Shown piece by piece: positions 1 to 10,856 of a stretch of 64,000 nucleotides of DNA. Under the pieces are notes generated by a model. It ran no database searches. It was given only the letters and a program-made list of their open reading frames with translations, and was not told where the DNA came from. This DNA comes from Scolecobasidium constrictum UM 578 (lineage: Eukaryota; Ascomycota; Dothideomycetes; Venturiales; Sympoventuriaceae). The DNA lies in assembly GCA_000611715.1 (NCBI GenBank), contig AZYM01000046.1, forward strand, positions 372,001 through 436,000. Reading direction: 5' to 3'. How positions within the stretch are numbered: the first letter of the stretch is position 1; every line of letters begins with the position of its first letter. The translations under genes and the position numbers were made by a program.

Positions 1-667
1 TCGCAAGGTCCTTCTTGCTCGAGAATCCACCACCAGTCGACTGCGAGCAGCCCGGGTACCTGCAGAAGAATGACTTTGTGTGTCTCTTGTGATGCTTCCT
101 GAGATCACAACCCCGCGTAAAGACTGCTCGTGATGTACAGCCCGGGTAGTTGCAGTTCCAGGTCCCTTGTGCGTTCAAGTAGCCGAATTGGCTCATGTCT
201 GCATGTCCTGGAGAAGATGATCGCGAAAAAGCGGATTCTGAGGCTGCCGGACTTGGTGCTTGCGTCGATGTGTACGAGCAGTGCGAATCGTGAGACAGTG
301 TCCGTCTATGTCCGTGAAAGTGTGATGAAGCAGATGCAATTGCCGGTTCGGAGGTGTACGGCATTTGAGGCGAAGAGAAGGTCATCGCGGGCGAGGATTG
401 ATAAGATGGCAGTGACGGCGTTGTCTGAGGCGGCATGAGAAAGTCGGTCTGAGGGTACATAGCTTGTGGTTCCTCATAGAAGGTGGCATTCTGTGCGAGT
501 GATCCGAAAGTGTAGTCTTCGCCGGTCCACGATGGTTGCGAAGGTACCACTGTAGGTATCTGCTGCGATGGAATCGGATTTTGTGGGACGGGAGGATAAG
601 TTGCATACTGCGCCCAGTAGCGATTGTAGCGATTGTGCTCGTCCTGCTGCTGATTGTTGAAAGACAT
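1..667 (-). CDS. C2H2 zinc-finger protein, N-terminal part (cut by left window edge)
   Basis: The minus strand is open from an ATG at 665-667 to the window edge (222 codons), so the 3' end lies outside. The first about 155 residues are Gln/Pro/Ser/Tyr-rich (it begins MSFNNQQQDEH) and look disordered, as in fungal transcription factors. Next comes a C2H2 finger with the pattern C-NYPG-C...CDLRKHHKRH (about residues 165-190). A second one begins C-RYPG-C...FSSKKDLA and is interrupted by the edge. In the family, such paired fingers bind DNA in the nucleus; the target is unknown. No intron is needed in the visible part. Several shorter ORFs on both strands at 130-788 are frame shadows of this gene. 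The C2H2 assignment is firm; the specific role is not. Confidence 0.85.
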   Translation of the reverse strand, partial: MSFNNQQQDEHNRYNRYWAQYATYPPVPQNPIPSQQIPTVVPSQPSWTGEDYTFGSLAQNATFYEEPQAMYPQTDFLMPPQTTPSLPSYQSSPAMTFSSPQMPYTSEPAIASASSHFHGHRRTLSHDSHCSYTSTQAPSPAASESAFSRSSSPGHADMSQFGYLNAQGTWNCNYPGCTSRAVFTRGCDLRKHHKRHTKSFFCRYPGCSQSTGGGFSSKKDLA

Positions 668-3116
668 GGCTGGTCCGGTGAAGAATGGCTGAAGTACCGA
701 CACCATTTTGAAGACTGAAGGAATGCACGGTGGAGATGCTAGTACTGATGTGTGACGAGGGTAGTCGGTGTCCGAATGGTACTTGCACTGCTATGCTACT
801 TCGAGCTGAGGCTCATAAATGAAGTTTCCGGCCTAAGGCGAGCTGGCTATGCGAGGCGTTCGAGGAAGTGCTTGGACAAATTGGTGATGCTTGGTAGCGG
901 CGTGGATTCAAGCTGCGTCTTATAATCGACGCACTAACAAGCAGCCTCGCCCACACCCTGGGGCTCTTGGAGACAGGGCTGTTTTTGGCACGGGTAATAA
1001 GGCTGAGGTGCTGTACAGCCACTAACACACTTTTAGACCATTTAGCCCTTAAATAACTAGCCCCGCTTATTCGTTGATCTTTCTGAAACGCGAGCATGAC
1101 AGCGGCTTTGGCATGAACATCCACCAGCCTTGAGACTTTTTGGAGCGCGCTTGCGCTATGTGTGCTCGATGGATTCGGGTTGCAGCTTGGGCCGGCGGTG
1201 TTGTCGTCTGTCGGTGTTCGTGAAAGCAGATCAATTAACCAGCAAAGTTTGCTTTGGACTTCCCGTCCTGCAGAAAGCATGCGAAGGTCATGCAAGCTTG
1301 CTGGACTCTCCGCCCCGCAGAGTAGGCCACAAGCCATAACATGGTGAGAGAAGCCCCCGGACAGTCGGTGAAAAGCTAGCGACCAGAAACTCTTGTCTTC
1401 CTTAGCGTAGTCCCGGCTAATTCCATCTCACTCGTGGCCATCCAAGCTCGATCTTTGCGACTGTGCTTCCGTTTTGATCTCGTCGACTGCGCAGAGCGCT
1501 GTTACAGCTAGAGATGGTCTACCCTTGTAGCGATCAGAGCTCTCCCGCTTCCGCATGCTATTGTTAGGAAACAGTCCACGCAACTCTAGTACTTTGATCG
1601 TGGGTGCAAGACCACGCTATCACGGACTTTGTTGTCCTTGCAAATCTGGGGTCGGAGGTAAGGAGTACAAGGACGACTTGATTGCTCATCGCTTACGTCG
1701 CTTCCGGTCTGGTGAGGCAAATGCCATGGATCGTAAAGGCATATCTTGACCGTCAAGTATGGCAAACGCGCTGCGAGCCCAGAACTAAGCTTTGTCGATT
1801 CCTCGATGGTGTTTGGTCTGAGGTAAGCAGATTTGCAGCTCGCAGCGGAGGCGGGATTCGCAGTCCGTCTGCTGGATTGGGATAGGCCCACAATAATTCG
1901 CCCGATCCGCTTTTCAAGCTCAGTTTCGCAATCTGCCATCATGGCATGACTTTCCATCTATGAAATTGCGATCACAGCCATCTGGTTCCAAATTTACTCA
2001 TGGCGTTCTCATAGCACGGCAACTTCTGGTGGTCGTCGAGTATGGCTCGGCGGAAGCATCGTGCCGCATTGCTTCATCTTCAAAATAGATGATTGAAACT
2101 ACCCAGATCCAGAGACATGTTCCAAACACACGCATGGGTCGAATAAATGCGACATCGACAGCGTCAGACAAATTACGATTCTCCATGCTCACAGGATTAC
2201 TCGACGTGCTTTCCGAAGCCTTCGATACACACTGTAGTTCTGTCAATCCGATGGTGAGGTTCGGCTGCCTTCGCAAAGAGTCGTCCGAGACAGCGTTACC
2301 CAGATGATCGGGGCATCAATGAACGTATGCTGCACAAGAGGCGCAAGACGCTGACGCCAGCGGATGCTCCCGCTGAGTGGCATCTCACTTGATGTCCAGA
2401 TCTGTGATCAGGCGTTCACAGTCTAAGAAGCTTCGCCCTTTCTATCACCCAAGGACTGTAAGAGCAACATGTTCACTCCTCGCAGTCTTTCTGCCACCGG
2501 AAAGTTGTCTCTGGATGTCGTTCCAAGCGAAAGCTTCCTCCACCAACTTCACCCTAATCGCCGTCCACACAAGCTCGGACCGGGATGCAGACTTGATAAT
2601 GCGACCATGGAGTCCAGTATTCTAGCCACCAGCCGCATGCTACAGTACAGTGCCACACCTATATCGAGTATCGAGTAAAAGAAGCACGGGGCATCGGAGA
2701 ATAACCGACCAAGCCTTAATTAGTTCTCATTTCGGCTTAATCTTCGTCTTTGCTGGTCTTTCTCTGAAACAAGAGCTAAGGGTGGCTTGCGGACGCCCCC
2801 AACCATGGGGGGCTAATTTGTGCTATTTACGTCTCGCTCCATGTTAGTCTGCTAGAGCATCGAACCATGACCTCGTCTATCATCAGAAAGGACGCGTACA
2901 TTTGATGCTATTGCTGGCGCATGAGATCGAGACCGCTTGTGCGGTTCTGGACATCGAGCTGGATGTGCTCTATGGCACCGGAAGTAGATTGCCTCGTTGG
3001 CATTTGGCTCATCATTCATCTCCTCCTCGTCAACTGAGGGAGTCGCGCGATCAAGCTACATCTGCATCTCTATGGCTAGCATCGTCTTCTCACTGACCTT
3101 CAAAATGCGCAAGTAC
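668..3116. other. Intergenic region, no gene recognised
   Basis: This 2.4-kb gap separates the start of the zinc-finger gene from the 3' end of APC2. Short ORFs occur on both strands (the longest is 174 codons on the minus strand, 813-1337), but none has a recognisable domain or matching splice sites. A 6-bp perfect GC hairpin with a 7-base loop lies at 2795-2813. The left part should hold the zinc-finger promoter and 5' UTR. Confidence 0.5.
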
Positions 3117-5760
3117 TCATCGCCTTATGCCGTACACGTCGCCCTGCCCTACTACCTGTCCTTCCGTGACCAGATCCTGCAACAACGAGCGCACCTGCGC
3201 CATATCGAACGGGAACCCACCAGGCACAGCCACTTTCATCATCATAAATATCCTCATCAGAGGAAGGTTGCCCTGATTGGTGAGCATATTTATGATGAAG
3301 GTCTGGTACAGCTCTTTATTCTCATTGAGCAGTTCTTCCTGCGACCGCACGGCAGACACCGCTGCATCTTCCTCTATGGGGACCGCCACCTCCTCTGCTT
3401 TCGATAGCGAGGACAAGTTCTCGATGACGGTATAGGTATCCTGCTCGGTCTCTCGCAGAACCTGCTTGCTGCGCCAGAATGCCAGTGCATTGCGTACGAG
3501 TGTCTCGTCCATCTCGAGCTCTTCTTCGAGCTGCGTGACTGACTTATTCGGCGCCTCTCCTGTCTCAGACTCGAACGCATATATGACACTCGCTGTCCAC
3601 GTCGGCACCTCTTCTTCGACCTTGCGATCCTCAAACTCGAGCTCAACCGTCGCCCGACCCAATGCGGTCATCCACCGCAGCTTCCTTGTGTCCTTGACCG
3701 CTTCGAATGCCCTTTCGTAGTCCAAGCGCAGTGCTTGAACTGGCTCAGGAACCTTGAAGTCATCATCGCGTAAGCTTGGCCAGAAGAAGCTTGATAAGAT
3801 GTGCGTGTACATGTCCAAGTGGCCAAGCTTGTTGTAGGTGCCGACATAAGCAGGATCTCGCTGAATCGTTTTGTTCATGAGATTCGAAGATTGGACATCG
3901 CGAAGCATGACCTCGCAGGCCTGCAGCTTGTCCTCTCCCAGCCGGTTCTTGAATAGCTCAAGCAATCGCTCCTCCTTCTCGAAGTGTTCATGCATGTCAT
4001 AACTTCGTAGCAGATGCTCACCCAATATCGTCTTGAGCTCGTTGATGAAGTCTTCGCGATTGTATAGGCTTAGCAAAGCAGACGTCACGTCTTGATTCTT
4101 GGAGCGCTTGAAGTCCGGCCCGGCATCGACAGGATCTGGCGTCCATTGCATGTCGTCGAAGTCCATGTTCTGGTTCTCGTCTCCATCGAGGCCAACTATG
4201 GGCTTCGCCATCTCTTTGGCGATTTCCACAGAGACGTCGGTCACTGTTGACTCTGCGACAGGATTGCCGTCTTCGTCTACCTCGGCGAGAAGACTGGCAA
4301 CAATGACTCGTGCCGTGTCGTCACGCCCGCGTAGATAGTGGCGGATCGGTCTGGCCACTTTGTCGAGCAGGACTCCTCTCGGATCTAGCTCGTTGAACGC
4401 ATGTATGATGTTTATGTAGATGTTTAGTATATGTGTCGTAGTAGCGCCAGCATGGAGGAGTCGGCGCAGGACTTGATCGGAGAAGCTGGCAGTCAGCAAG
4501 AATCGAGCGTCTGGCGTTGCGATGTACTCCTTGATGTCCACAATCGCGCCCAATGATTGGTCCCATCGCACGATATAGTCGAACAAATTGGCAATGCGAT
4601 GGCGTCCTAGGCGGGCCACGGCGATCTTCTGGTACTGACATGCATCATCAGCTGTGCCACCGAGCACGGGGATGCACTTCGCGATTAGTGGCATGAAACC
4701 ATGGAATAGAAACCGTGAGAGGATTTTGGTCTTTGTCCGTTGCTTGTCCCAGTCGATCTTCATGTGCTGTCCAGTGATGAAGTCGTCTAGAACCCTCCAC
4801 ATCGCAGTCGCAAACGCACGCTGGCCAAAATTATCCCCAAGTCCAACATGCTGAATCTTCCCGAGAACTGTGAAAAGATCATCGGAGGATGCTTTTCGTT
4901 CGCCATCGACAGCGAGTAGATCACTCACGAATCGGAAGAGCACCCAGGATAGCGCGTTCGAGAGTCGTTGTGTGGGAAAGGCATGCAAGAAGAGCGCGTG
5001 TAATTTCTTCAAGAACACAACTCGCTTCCTAGACCGGAGTTGCTCAGGCTCTAGTCCTTGCGTGCCCGGATATGCCGTTCCAGGACTCAGCTTAGACAGA
5101 ATGTCATTGTCAAGTCGAGACACATATTGCTCTTGGACATTTGCGAGAACATTGACTGTCTCGTGCAAAGCTTTAGGCACGCTATCGTCTGCCAGCGGTA
5201 TTGGCTAGAGTCGTCAGATCAGAAACGCCTGAATCAGGATCTTCCACGTACCCGTGACCAAGCTTGAGCAAGTTGTGGTTCTACGCTCTCAAGGAAGTGC
5301 GAGCGGACTTCTGCAGTGTACCATTCGATCTGTGGTTCATCAGCGCTTCAACTCAATTATTGACATTCAGTCCTACCAGATCCCATTGCTCGTCTCGAGC
5401 ATCATCTCCATGATCTCCGTTCAACAGGAAATCCAGAGCTTCCTCGACGTCTCTTGAGTGTCTTTTTGGCCTCAGCGAATGCTTCGGTCCTTGAATGATC
5501 GTCTCGAATTTCAGTCCTTCCAGAGTAAGGTGCCTGGTAGCAGTGCTCCAAGCAAGATTTCTCTTGACCTGTGATTGCGCCGCTGAGTTGTTCTGCAGCT
5601 GTTTCGCCGGCGTTGCTGGACCTCCAAAGCTTTGGCCGAAGCCTGTGTCTCCCAACAAGGGCGTTGCCAGTGGTGTTGGTGTCGTGTGGAGGGCAGCATT
5701 TGTGCCAAACACGGAGGAGAAGACATCTCCTTCTGACAGCATGGTTGCTCCAAGCGGCAT
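3117..5760 (-). CDS. APC2: Anaphase-promoting complex subunit 2 (cullin-like)
   Basis: Three exons (5377-5760, 5252-5329, 3117-5204) joined by two 47-bp introns give 849 residues. Intron 5330-5376 begins GTAGGA and ends CACAG; intron 5205-5251 begins GTACGT and ends TCTAG. Both are phase 0. APC2 is the cullin subunit of the APC/C ubiquitin ligase; with the RING subunit APC11 it ubiquitinates cyclins and securin in mitosis. Visible hallmarks are the N-terminal EGDVFSSVFG segment, helical repeats, the cullin-homology region (from about residue 520) and the C-terminal winged-helix end (about 780-849, ...FPFDMAQVRSLLQDL...DVYGIRR). The ATG at 5760 is the first in-frame one after the upstream stop; a second Met follows six codons later. 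The 541-bp upstream region is shared with the divergent F-box gene. Confidence 0.93.
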
Positions 5761-6301
5761 GCTACGTCCAGTTTTTCCAATATTACTCAAGTGCAAGATT
5801 TGGGTATCGTTCTGTCGTCGTCCATCGCTCCTGCCGATGGTTTGCACCTGTCGGCTGGAAAGCAAACGCGTGTCTGCCGCGTGTCTGATCGTCCGAGAAA
5901 GCCAGTCGAGGCAGGACCGAGCTACTAGGTGGAGTCAATTCAGCAGTACGTACATACAGGGTCAAGTGAGAATTGTGTCGCGCGATCCCGTGATTCAATT
6001 CGAGATGTCAACACTAGGAGTAGATATAGCCAGAAGTGGGAGTGTGCCGAGCTGAACCCTGCGTTGCTCAGGCTCAACTCCACCATCACCAGCCTCCAAC
6101 ACCACCAACATCCGCAGACTGCAGAGGACTACCGCAAAGCACTTTCATTGCTAGGAGACGAAGAGTCGCTGCATGCGCCTGCTCTCACATAACTCGATTC
6201 CGATCGTTGTGAACTCCAGTCCAGCCTGTATGGCTTGAAGTCAGTGGGCGTTGTCACGGAGTTCGTCCCCTGCAGCCATCTTCTCCATCGACCCAGCAAC
6301 C
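5761..6301. promoter_or_regulatory. Shared upstream region of APC2 and the F-box gene
   Basis: 541 bp lie between two divergent start codons. The region must hold both promoters and 5' UTRs. I see no motif I would name, and no extra gene. Open reading frames here lack an ATG or are antisense to the APC2 leader. Confidence 0.5.
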
Positions 6302-9247
6302 ATGTCCTCCGAGGCTCACAGTGACGAGCACGCCGCCACAACGCACTCAGACACCCCCAAGGTCGTCGATATGAGCGATCCAGCCAATGCGCCGACCGTA
6401 CACAGACAATCGCCGGGTGTAACACAAGATGTGGGACCGGATCCGACCACGCTTCCCGCAGCCATGCAGCGGACATCGCCCACTTTGCTCGAGAAGGCGG
6501 CGGTCGTGCGGTCGCTGAAGGGCAAGGAGAAGGAATGGACGGCCGTGGCGGAGAAGAAGCGGCCGCTGCAGTTGCTGGATCTGCCTGTCGACATACTCAA
6601 GGAAATCATAGAGAAGGTTTGTGGCATAATGTGTTCGAAGTCTAAGTGTGCAGCACACTCACAATTGCAGCTCCCGCACACGAACGACCTCACCTCACTT
6701 TCGCTATGCCATTCTGTCTTTCATGCGCTCACGATTCCCCATATCTACTCGCGATTCGACATTGTATGGCCGGACGATACATCAACTTCTGTCCAGCGCA
6801 CAGGCGTGGATGCTCTCACGTATGGACTAGCGACACTAGTCATGGCGGAAGAGAACTTCGGAGAGGCGCCATGGCAGCGGCAAATGGCACAGAATCCGGA
6901 TCACGAAGCGAGCTTGGACCCGTATCCTGTCCCGCGCCGGCGGCGAGGCAATTATTACGCCAAATACACAAAGAAGTTCTCCCTTGGCAACGGACCAAAG
7001 GAGTGGGTACAAGAGTATTTGATCTCGAAGGAGGGTGGCAAGATGCTCGGAACGCTAGTCGCATTGGCTGTCAGTCGTATGAGAAGCCTGGAGACATTTG
7101 TGTGGGATATGCCGACGGGTGTGCTACGAGACGTCTGGCTAGCGCTCTCATCCCTTGCTGACAGAGGAAATGGGCACGAAAGTCGTCTGGAGAAAGTGTG
7201 GATACGGTGGCATGACAATGCGATTCTTGACGGTCCAGACAGCAGCATGGGCCCAATACCACCACCGCCTCCCATCAACAACAACCCGCCTCCACCTCCA
7301 CCTGCTGTCAATGCAGTACCTGTATTGACAGCAATCAACATGGCCGGTTCACCTTTGCATGGCTTGCAGGCTATGGACCGTGTGGAGCATCCTACATTCT
7401 CCGTGCTGCCAGCCCTGAAAAGTCTGAACGTTATGGACATTGACGAGCTGCCTTATCTGGACGAGATGAGCATTTTGATTGCTCGATCACAGCACAAGAT
7501 GAAGGAGCTGAGAGTTGGTATTGCTCCACAAGCACATCAGAAGGATTGGGTTGGAGTGTGGGATGGTGACACTCTGCAACAAGTCGACTATAATTGCTCG
7601 AGACCAATCGAGAGCCGACTTGGTGAAAAGCGCCTGGGCGGGATTCTAGGCATATTATTAGGGCGGGTGTACAACTTACGTCACAACGCCGATACACAAC
7701 GACACTCACCAACTTCAAGCCGATCGATACGCAACTCGGTCGACAAGACTGTCCCAATCATTCCTCAAACGGGCCCGAGTGCAGAAACGATGTTGCAAGC
7801 AGCAGCGGCGGAATCAATGCAAGCTCAAACGCCACTGGCTGCGGATGCAGTCTTACCCGTGCCTCCCATGGAGACCTCCTCACCGAACGAGGAGCCCAGA
7901 GAAGATGGGCAAACACCAGCAGTCGACAGCAACGGGTCGCAAAGCAGCCCCCAAAGATCGGAGACTACGCCAACACCAGCAGGGCCGTGGATCACAGGCC
8001 GGCCCATCCCACTTAGATCGTCGCGCCGACATGGTCCGTATCTGAGTGGCAAGCTCAAGCTTGACACACTCGAGCTTGAGCGGGTACCTTTGTCGATATC
8101 GATCCTTCAGAAGGCCTTTGACTGGACCATGATCACTAAGCTCACTCTCCTGCATTGCCAGGAGCACGAGCAATTGTGGAGGATGCTTCGTAGAAACTAT
8201 TCGCCCACGAGCCCGTACGTGTCAAGCCAGCAGTCGAAAGCAGGCGGCAAGGTGCGCTTGGAGTATGGATTGAACCTCAAGCAGATCCACACGAACGCAG
8301 TCTCTCCGTCCCTAATCACGTTCTTGAAAGAAACTCTTGCGCCAAACAGCTTGCAGGTGCTATTCTTGCAAGAAGGACGAAGCTACAATTCTGCAGTTAC
8401 CATTGACCAAATCTATCGTGGACCAATCAAGCGCCACAAAGCAAGCTTACAAAAGTTGCTGATTGATAGCAGCGAGAAGGGCGACGACGCCTTTGGAAGC
8501 ACAAGATGGCGAAGGTGGATGTTGACCACCGAGATCATCACATACCTGACAAGTGGCCGCATGGCTTCGCTTAAAGAGCTGGGCATTGCGCTGGACTACA
8601 GAGACTGGGTAAGTGTTGTCTTTGGCGAACGTCAAGATTGATGGTATACTAATGCGCGCAGCACCACTTTTTACAACGACTGCCGAGCATCGCCCCTTTG
8701 CGCTCGCTGTACATACCGCACATTGCCGATCATCCTCACGGCGCGAACATTGACCCACGCGACCTTGCACTGCAAGTAGTCGACATTGTGACTTTGCGCC
8801 CGGAGATTGAGCTGTGCTACATGGGCATTGGGGGCAAGTGTTTTGAGATACTTGAGAGCAAGCCAAACAGCGCCCCCTTATCGAACTTCGACCTGCAGAC
8901 TGGGAATGCTTATGATGCGAATGACGGCATTGGAGGTAATGGCGGATATGCTCCTTTGGCCGAAGGTGACATGACTGAAGACGAGGATGATATGGACGGC
9001 GACATGGATGACGAAGAAGATATACCAGAAGTGGACGAAGACGATGATCTTGACACCGGCGAGGTCTGGGACGACTCTGATGATGACGACGACTTCGAGC
9101 TTGAAATGGCTGGGTCACGTCGTCTACGCTTACGACTCCGTGAGATCCTCTTCTATGACGATAAGGTTAGTTCATCCTCAACTTTATTGCAGAGCTTGCT
9201 GACGATTTCAGGTTGCTGTATTCAAAGCGCGCCATGGAAGACTCTAA
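6302..9247 (+). CDS. F-box domain protein
   Basis: Four exons (6302-6616, 6671-8608, 8662-9165, 9212-9247) encode about 930 residues. Introns of 54, 53 and 46 bp have good GT...AG ends; the second carries TACTAAT as branch site. The F-box is split by intron 1: LQLLDLPVDILKEIIEK joins LPHTNDLTSLSLCHSVFHAL (about residues 85-130). F-box proteins recruit substrates to SCF ubiquitin ligases through Skp1. After the F-box come a Pro-rich loop (about 325-345, PPPPP runs), leucine-rich segments like those of fungal F-box/LRR proteins, and a very acidic stretch (about 860-900). Intron 1 is a multiple of three and free of stops, so retention would insert 18 residues into the F-box. I chose the ATG at 6302 because the longer ORF starts only with TTG. 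The substrate is unknown. Confidence 0.83.
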
Positions 9248-9670
9248 AGGTCGTCTTATGCACCTCTTTCGCATCTTGACCATGTTTTGGTGTTGGATTT
9301 GCACGAATACGCTGGCGTTGGGGAATCACATGATGAAGGAAGCATATCGATACTCTCACAAAGCAAGAGAATGGTATGGTAAGGCAAGGCATAGCGAAGG
9401 CGTTTCCCCATCTTACTGTTGTTATCGCACACCGACGATTGAAATTGAGAGGGATGACTGACATGACGAATGGCTCTGCATTTTCTGCTGCTGTTTGGAG
9501 GATCTTTGGGAATAGTAGATAGCTTCAAATATGAATCAAAGATGACATTTGCACTTGCAAAACTCTTGCGCCCCCACAAATGCCGACCCTAAGGGTGTAT
9601 ATGTGTATGGAAAGTCTTGAACATCGTCGCTGTCGTGATATCATGAACTGAAAACCCCAAGTTGCGCCGC
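9248..9670. other. Convergent 3' intergenic spacer
   Basis: 423 bp lie between the 3' ends of the F-box gene and the minus-strand hypothetical gene. They presumably hold both 3' UTRs and polyadenylation sites. The small ORFs here (9222-9464 and 9256-9579, minus strand) have no recognisable content. Confidence 0.5.
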
Positions 9671-10856
9671 CTATGCTGCCACCTCAGCGGTCTTGAACTC
9701 AGACTTCTTGAATAAGCTTAAGAATCCACGTCTCGGCTTCATGGGCTCAGGTGGAGGCGGCCATGGTCGTCCTCCATGCTCTTTGTTCAGGCGGGCCATT
9801 GCTTCGTAGTCGCATGGTATAGACCACTTGAGCTCAGGTATCTCGCCTAGCCTTGTACTTGCCGATGCAAACGTGTGCATTGATGGCGTGATCTTGTCCT
9901 GCCGTCTCCGTGGTGGTGACGCTGGTACCGGCACGGCCGGAAGTTCATGAATCATAACAGGAGGTGAGAACGGAGGGTTCATTGAGACTGCCGAGTCCTT
10001 TCTTGTATGCTTTCCAGCGCTGGAAGGTATGGGAGGGTTGATAGACACAGCAGAATCCTGTCTTCTGTGCTTCGCTGGCGGCGCTACCTCTTTCACACTG
10101 ACCGAAACTTCTGATTTCGAGGAACCAGATCTCTTCGGCTTCGGACGTACCATGGCCAATTGTGGTGACGATGCACTCTTCAGATGCACTTTCCTCACGA
10201 CTGGCTGCCCTTTCTTCCCGCTCTTGACGCTTGCAACATCCGAAGTCGATTTTGTGCTGGGCAATTTCTGCCTGCCTCGTGTGTCGCTGCTCCTTTGTCG
10301 CTTATGCTGTTTCTCTTGCCCTCTTTCATAACGAAGCATAGCTTCAGACTGCGAGACCCGAAATAATAGCTGGCTTAAGGTGTCTAGCGCTTCATGTCGC
10401 GAGATGTCGGAGACGCTTGTGAGGTACTTGTAGTCGATCTTGGTGTCTTTCTGAAGCAGTGCGGCTATGATATTCTGGAAGCACGTATTAAGCTTGCGCA
10501 GTGTTCTACCGAGGCTCGAATGTGCGGTTGCTGTAGTCGCCGAAAAGGTCAGCCTTGTGCATTATTCAGATCGCGGAGCACTAACCATCTCCAACGGCAT
10601 ATCGGTCGCCATATTGTCGGTAGTGTCTGTCATATTCCCGCTGGACATCTATAGCACCTTGCCGAAGCGAGTGGGACAGTAACAGCTCATCGCCATTCGA
10701 GTCCTCTTCCTTGCTCTTCAGCCGCTTGTGATTGGAATGCGCCGTGCTCTTCTTCACCTTCCGCATGCGCTCGCGATAGTTCCTGAATTCCTGTAGACTA
10801 GCTCGGAAAGCAGCGATGATCCCCGTCACCGAGCGGTCAGTTGTATTTGCATCCAT
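9671..10856 (-). CDS. Hypothetical basic/Ser-Pro-rich protein with a 20-residue repeat
   Basis: Two exons (10586-10856, 9671-10530) joined by a 55-bp intron (GTTAGT...CTACAG, phase 1) give 376 residues. I do not recognise a named family. The N-terminal half (1-155) looks helical (ASLQEFRNYRERMRKVKKS; GAIDVQREYDRHYRQYGDRYAVGD; LRKLNTCFQNIIAALLQKD), which fits a coiled-coil or helical-bundle module. The C-terminal half is Lys/Ser/Pro-rich and probably disordered. It holds two adjacent copies of a 20-residue unit (about 245-284) with the core R-x-D-S-A-V-S-[IM]-N-P-P. The start at 10856 is a plain ATG. No signal peptide or membrane segment is seen. Exon joining is well supported by frame; function is unknown. 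Confidence 0.75.

Noticed and set aside
813..1337. 174-codon minus-strand ORF with an ATG
   Set aside because: No domain-like sequence, no splice-supported extension and no neighbour logic; probably a chance ORF in non-coding DNA.
2795..2813. GC hairpin (6-bp stem, 7-base loop)
   Set aside because: Short, isolated, no adjacent gene end or repeat partner; it carries no clear meaning in a fungal nuclear genome.
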